Notes under the pieces: generated by a model
Seen by the model: the letters and a program-made list of their open reading frames with translations, nothing else
What the model was told of the DNA's origin: nothing
Databases searched by the model: none
Shown: one piece after another, positions 61,055-64,000 of the stretch
How the letters are laid out: every line of letters starts with the position of its first letter
Numbering within the stretch: the stretch's first letter is position 1
Made by a program: the position numbers and the translations under genes
From: Vibrio navarrensis
GTDB lineage: Bacteria; Pseudomonadota; Gammaproteobacteria; Enterobacterales; Vibrionaceae
Assembly: GCF_015767675.1 (NCBI RefSeq)
Contig: NZ_CP065218.1
Location: forward strand, 372,001-436,000
Direction of reading: 5' to 3'
Length of the DNA stretch: 64,000 bases

Positions 61055-61135
61055 ATCTCGCATTTTGTAGGGAAACATTGGCTTACTCAGCGAGAAAACG
61101 TATGATTCTCAAACTTTTACCAACGTCAATTGTCT

Positions 61136-62017
61136 ATGCAATCTCAACATCACCCCATTCGAGGCGCGAGTTGGATGTTAACCGCCGGGCTCGCTTTTGC
61201 TCTGGTTAACAGCCTTGCGCAAATTGCCAGTATCCATTTTGCCATTCCGTCCACCACCGTCGCTCTGCTGCAATACGGCATCGCGCTGCTTGTTATTCTA
61301 CCGTATCTCAGAACCCTCGGTATCCGCCGTTCGCTGCGAACCTCGCACTTCGGTTGGCATGCCCTGCGTGTTTTTCTCTCGGTGATTGGTATCCAATTGT
61401 GGCTGTGGGCACTCGCCTATCCGGTGCCGATTTGGCAAGGCATTGCGCTTTTGATGACATCACCTCTGTTTGCCACTATTGGCTCAGGCTTGTTTCTCAA
61501 AGAAAAAGTTGGCCTCGCTCGCTGGGCCGCCACGTTAATGGGATTTGTCGGTGCAATGATCATTCTTGAACCATGGACAGATGATTTCAGTTGGGCGACC
61601 TTACTGCCTGTCGGCGCGGCCTTCTTCTGGGCATGTTATTCGCTAATGGTGAAAAAGCTCTCGGTGAATGATCCGCCTTCCACCATGCTGGTCTACTTAC
61701 TGCTGTTGATCACCCCGTTTAACATTTTGCTCGCCTTGCCCGATTTTACCCTGCCAAGCAACACAACCATCTGGCTGGTACTTTTTGCCGCAGGCTGTAT
61801 GACCGCACTGGCACAGTGGGCGGTGGTCAAGGCGTATGACAGCGCTGATGCCTCCTTTGTGCAACCTTTCGACCACGCGAAACTGCCGCTCAATGTCTTG
61901 GCCGGCTGGCTGGTTTTCGGCTGGGTTCCACCGGGCAGACTTTGGGTCGGTGCGGCGATCATTATCGCTTCCGTCGCTTTCATCACTCATTGGGAAAGTA
62001 AGAAAAGCAGACGGTGA
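61136..62017 (+). CDS. EamA/DMT-family transporter
   Basis: A 293-residue inner-membrane protein with about ten transmembrane segments in two EamA repeats (first GASWMLTAGLAFALVNSLAQ; second LLPVGAAFFWACYSLMVKKL near 160). The pattern GWVPPGRLWVGAAIIIASVA near the end, followed by a basic tail (KKSRR), is typical of drug/metabolite exporters. Substrate unknown. ATG 61136 is chosen; an upstream TTG at 61130 is also possible. The promoter may be after the candidate sRNA's terminator. Confidence 0.88.
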   Translation: MQSQHHPIRGASWMLTAGLAFALVNSLAQIASIHFAIPSTTVALLQYGIALLVILPYLRTLGIRRSLRTSHFGWHALRVFLSVIGIQLWLWALAYPVPIWQGIALLMTSPLFATIGSGLFLKEKVGLARWAATLMGFVGAMIILEPWTDDFSWATLLPVGAAFFWACYSLMVKKLSVNDPPSTMLVYLLLLITPFNILLALPDFTLPSNTTIWLVLFAAGCMTALAQWAVVKAYDSADASFVQPFDHAKLPLNVLAGWLVFGWVPPGRLWVGAAIIIASVAFITHWESKKSRR

Positions 62018-62147
62018 GAAATCGCTACTAAGAAAACCGAAAGTAAGCAAAGCGATAATTTCTACTAGGCTGAAAGAAAAGGCAGACAAACTCGTTCTTA
62101 TCCACAAGAAACTGATTAAGGCGAATAGCCAAATTAAGGAAACGCTC

Positions 62148-62765
62148 GTGAGTAAACCGATCATCATCACTTTGTATAAATGGGCTGGAAGTTGGGGCCC
62201 TTTTAAAGTCAATATCCCTTGTGGCGAGTGCACCTTAACCAAAGACATTCTCACTGACACCTTTGCCAACGAACTGGCAGACGTCCCCGTTGAGCTGGAG
62301 GTCAAGGATTGGCTTTCTCACTGGTGGGAACCGCTAAAACTGGGTGCTTGGCACGCACCGATTCTCGTGGTTGAAGGCAAAGTAGTCAGTCAGGGAGAGG
62401 CGCTCAACCGTGGCGTATTGGTTCAGTCAGTCATCGCCGAATGGTCCAAACGCGATACACTCAAAGGCAACATCGTCTACGGCAAAGCAACCTGCCCTTA
62501 CTGCGTTAAAGCCAAGAAACTGCTTGATGATGCAGGCATAAAATACCGCTATCACGATGTGGTCAAAGAGAGTGCGGCCCTGTATCGCATGATACCTGAA
62601 GTAAAAGCCATCATCGGAGAGAAAACGCCTGTGACCGTCCCGCAAATATGGCTGGAAGGCAGTTACGTCGGTGGCTGCGATCAACTGCAACTCTGGCTAG
62701 AGCAACGTGGTTTAACCTCGTTGCCAGACAATGTGGTGGATATGAGTCATCAAACGGCTCACTAA
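62148..62765 (+). CDS. Two-domain thioredoxin-fold protein with C-terminal glutaredoxin
   Basis: A 205-residue protein. GTG 62148 is chosen because AAGGAAAC lies 6 bases upstream; the much longer overlapping frame has no ribosome site and covers the end of the transporter gene. The N-terminal domain (1-105) contains IPCGECTLT (CxxC near 26) and GAWHAPILVVEG, with a cis-proline-like HAP as in thioredoxin folds. The C-terminal domain (about 110-195) is a glutaredoxin: GKATCPYCVKAKKLL (CPYC), TVPQIWLEGSYVGGCDQLQL. Tandem redox domains suggest thiol-disulfide exchange or electron shuttle work. A terminator follows at 62786-62814. Confidence 0.82.
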   Translation: MSKPIIITLYKWAGSWGPFKVNIPCGECTLTKDILTDTFANELADVPVELEVKDWLSHWWEPLKLGAWHAPILVVEGKVVSQGEALNRGVLVQSVIAEWSKRDTLKGNIVYGKATCPYCVKAKKLLDDAGIKYRYHDVVKESAALYRMIPEVKAIIGEKTPVTVPQIWLEGSYVGGCDQLQLWLEQRGLTSLPDNVVDMSHQTAH

Positions 62766-62785
62766 GAGCCTAACTGAGCGAAAAT

Positions 62786-62814
62786 AAAAAACCTGGCTAA
62801 AGCCAGGTTTTTTT
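62786..62814 (+). terminator. Terminator of the glutaredoxin-type gene
   Basis: Perfect 9-bp stem AACCTGGCT (62790-62798) and AGCCAGGTT (62801-62809) with a 2-base loop, extended by A and T runs, then TTTTTTG. It could also serve the minus-strand small gene. Confidence 0.9.
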
Positions 62815-62839
62815 GAAAATTTATTACAAATGAATGATC

Positions 62840-62974
62840 TTATTTTGCCATTTTTTTGAACATACGGCTGATCAAAGAGGCTTTCTTCTTGGTGCTTTTT
62901 CCGTACAAAGCGTTGTGCATCGCTTGTTTTGCCATCATTTGACCAATGTACGCGCCACCTAGTTCGTTACCCAT
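62840..62974 (-). CDS. Very small unknown protein, 44 residues
   Basis: A short gene too small for most gene callers. The frame starts ATG 62974 with GAGGAGAAGC ending 4 bases before it, a strong ribosome site. It ends TAA at 62840. The product is MGNELGGAYIGQMMAKQAMH then NALYGKSTKKKASLISRMFK and KMAK: Met-rich, basic, with a helical amphipathic look, no signal peptide. It is convergent with the glutaredoxin-type gene. Upstream lies a direct repeat (63012-63027 and 63064-63079). Function unknown. Confidence 0.7.
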   Translation of the reverse strand: MGNELGGAYIGQMMAKQAMHNALYGKSTKKKASLISRMFKKMAK

Positions 62975-63011
62975 TTTGCTTCTCCTCAGTTTTCTTTTCT
63001 CTCATTTATGT

Positions 63012-63079
63012 TGTAATTTTACTTCATATTCAGCTAATAACAAGCGTTAGATCACATTTATTTCGTAATTTTATTTCAT
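63012..63079. promoter_or_regulatory. Direct repeats upstream of the 44-residue gene
   Basis: Two 16-base copies, TGTAATTTTACTTCAT (63012-63027) and CGTAATTTTATTTCAT (63064-63079), agree at 14 of 16 positions, 52 bases start to start (five helix turns). They lie 38 and 90 bases upstream of the small gene's start codon, so they may bind an activator or repressor. Confidence 0.45.
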
Positions 63080-63140
63080 GAGATGATAAAAAGATCTTAT
63101 CGAAATGAGAAAAAGAGAGCAGCGTTGCAGTTATCAACAA

Positions 63141-63173
63141 AAAACGCCGCAGTGAACAACACGGCGGCGTTTT
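63141..63173 (-). terminator. Terminator of the 116-residue gene at 63192
   Basis: 10-bp stem AAAACGCCGC (63141-63150) and GCGGCGTTTT (63164-63173) with a 13-base loop; the minus strand runs on into TTTTTTG. It lies 19 bases after the stop. Confidence 0.8.
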
Positions 63174-63191
63174 ACGCAAAGGAAAAGGAGG

Positions 63192-63542
63192 TTAGCTGCG
63201 TTTGGGCTGCTGGTATGTTTTGCCTACCGCTTGGTAAGTATCCTTCGCTTTCACTTCAAACATGCTGTCAAAGAACCAAGCCGCAAATTTCACCAAGTGC
63301 TCACCTTCGTTCATGATGTGTTCTAGGTACTCGGTTTCTTCTCCCGCTTCATTTTCTTGGTAAGAAACGTGATAGATACGTCGCTCACCCTCTACTTCGG
63401 CCAAAACAAATTGCCCCGTGAGGGATTGCGCTGCCTGCGAAATTTCTTCATCGTCCGACGCTTTTAGCAATTCCAGCGCTTTTGGTAGGTTTTCTTGCTG
63501 GCAAAGCGCTTTCACCAGTTGTTCAAATTCGTTCTGTTGCAT
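63192..63542 (-). CDS. Small unknown protein
   Basis: A 116-residue acidic protein. ATG 63542 (MQQNEFEQLVKALCQQENLP) is chosen since AAGGGCATATTG precedes it. The N-terminal half is helical and rich in Glu and Gln. The C-terminal half reads FVLAEVEGERRIYHVSYQEN then YLEHIMNEGEHLVKFAAWFF, ending with a basic tail. No family recognised. The longer frame from 63605 adds a stretch overlapping the upstream MFS gene. It follows that gene on the same strand, 59 bases away. Confidence 0.6.
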   Translation of the reverse strand: MQQNEFEQLVKALCQQENLPKALELLKASDDEEISQAAQSLTGQFVLAEVEGERRIYHVSYQENEAGEETEYLEHIMNEGEHLVKFAAWFFDSMFEVKAKDTYQAVGKTYQQPKRS

Positions 63543-63601
63543 CAATATGCCCTTGTGAAGATTTGCGCGCATTGTAGTAATGCCGCTCGGTAGAATCAAG
63601 C

Positions 63602-64000
63602 TCACACTTGTTGTACTTCGCGAGCAACAATAATGCGGCGATTAAAAAGCAGCACCGCAAAGCAACCACTTGCCACCATCAGATAGAACAGCCCAAGCTG
63701 TGTTTGTGTGGCAATGCAGTGTTCCACCAAAAATCCGCCCAACAACGCGGCAACCGACATCTGTACCGAGCCAGAGAGCGCAGACACCGCGCCCGCTTTT
63801 TGTTTGTGTGGCGCTAGCAGCAAGCTGATCGACAACGGAAATGACAAGCCTTGAGCGAAACTCATCAGAGTGAAAGCGCCCACAAGGCTCGCCACACTCA
63901 GCGGTAAACTCATGAGTGCAAGCCCAGCCAGTACAATCAGGGTAAAACTGAATCCTAGTACGCTACGGATAGTAAAACGGCGCAGCAGAATATTCACCGC
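63602..64000 (-). CDS. MFS transporter, C-terminal part (cut by window end)
   Basis: Only about 133 residues are inside the window; the gene continues beyond 64000. Four hydrophobic segments are visible: FTLIVLAGLALMSLPLSVAS, LVGAFTLMSFAQGLSFPLSI, GSVQMSVAALLGGFLVEHCI and LGLFYLMVASGCFAVLLFN. The pattern and the MSFAQGLSFPLSISLLLAPH motif are those of Bcr/CflA-like or similar drug-efflux MFS proteins. The substrate cannot be told from this part. Confidence 0.75.
   Translation of the reverse strand, partial: AVNILLRRFTIRSVLGFSFTLIVLAGLALMSLPLSVASLVGAFTLMSFAQGLSFPLSISLLLAPHKQKAGAVSALSGSVQMSVAALLGGFLVEHCIATQTQLGLFYLMVASGCFAVLLFNRRIIVAREVQQV

Noticed and set aside
61836..62147. Long frame running into the glutaredoxin gene
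   Set aside because: It overlaps the EamA gene in another frame and has no ribosome site; GTG 62148 with AAGGAAAC is better.
1..64000. tRNA, rRNA or CRISPR array
   Set aside because: No cloverleaf, rRNA-like stretch or spaced identical repeats were noticed on either strand, though a covariance search was not possible.

Overview
The window reads as a gamma-proteobacterial chromosome of the genus Vibrio, probably the second chromosome. The right-hand 23 kb is ordinary Vibrio-type backbone: acetate kinase, a DeaD-like helicase, RNase II, feedback-type DAHP synthase, an OmpA-like porin, Ohr/OhrR, a trimeric porin, and AzlCD. The genus call rests on gene content and protein feel, not on any search.

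Layout. (1) 1 to about 26.4 kb is an AT-rich accessory island. It starts with a gene split by a 1.29 kb IS256-family insertion sequence, followed by an hns remnant and several small unknown genes, including an AbiEi-like antitoxin without a visible toxin. Then comes a full type I BREX phage-defence locus: brxR, brxA, brxB, brxC, pglX, [PHP-ATPase and AlbA_2 protein], pglZ, brxL. The two bracketed genes sit between pglX and pglZ, the slot that carries other defence cargo in some enterobacterial BREX loci. They are the most interesting protein-coding find. More unknown genes and degraded sequence close the island. (2) 26.5 to 34.7 kb is a complete mannosylglycerate catabolic cluster: a GntR regulator facing mngA (PTS IIABC), mngB (alpha-mannosidase), a glycerate kinase and manA. 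Together they import and phosphorylate 2-O-alpha-mannosyl-D-glycerate, split it into mannose-6-phosphate and glycerate, and feed both into glycolysis. The promoter shows a CRP-like site, a -10 element and a palindromic operator in register. (3) About 34.9 to 41.5 kb is an integrative mobilizable element: a large serine recombinase, a relaxase with its MobC-like partner, a candidate oriT hairpin and three unknown or regulatory genes. (4) 41.6 to 64 kb is backbone.

Outside proteins, the best signal is at 60.8 to 61.05 kb. A near-consensus sigma-54 promoter lies about 80 to 115 bases downstream of a perfect inverted repeat placed like an enhancer. It precedes a roughly 100-nt structured transcript that ends in a strong intrinsic terminator, with no reading frame. 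I do not recognise this as any known Vibrio small RNA.

No rRNA, tRNA or CRISPR array was seen. The last gene (MFS transporter) runs off the window. All assignments were made by reading; no database search or structure prediction was run.
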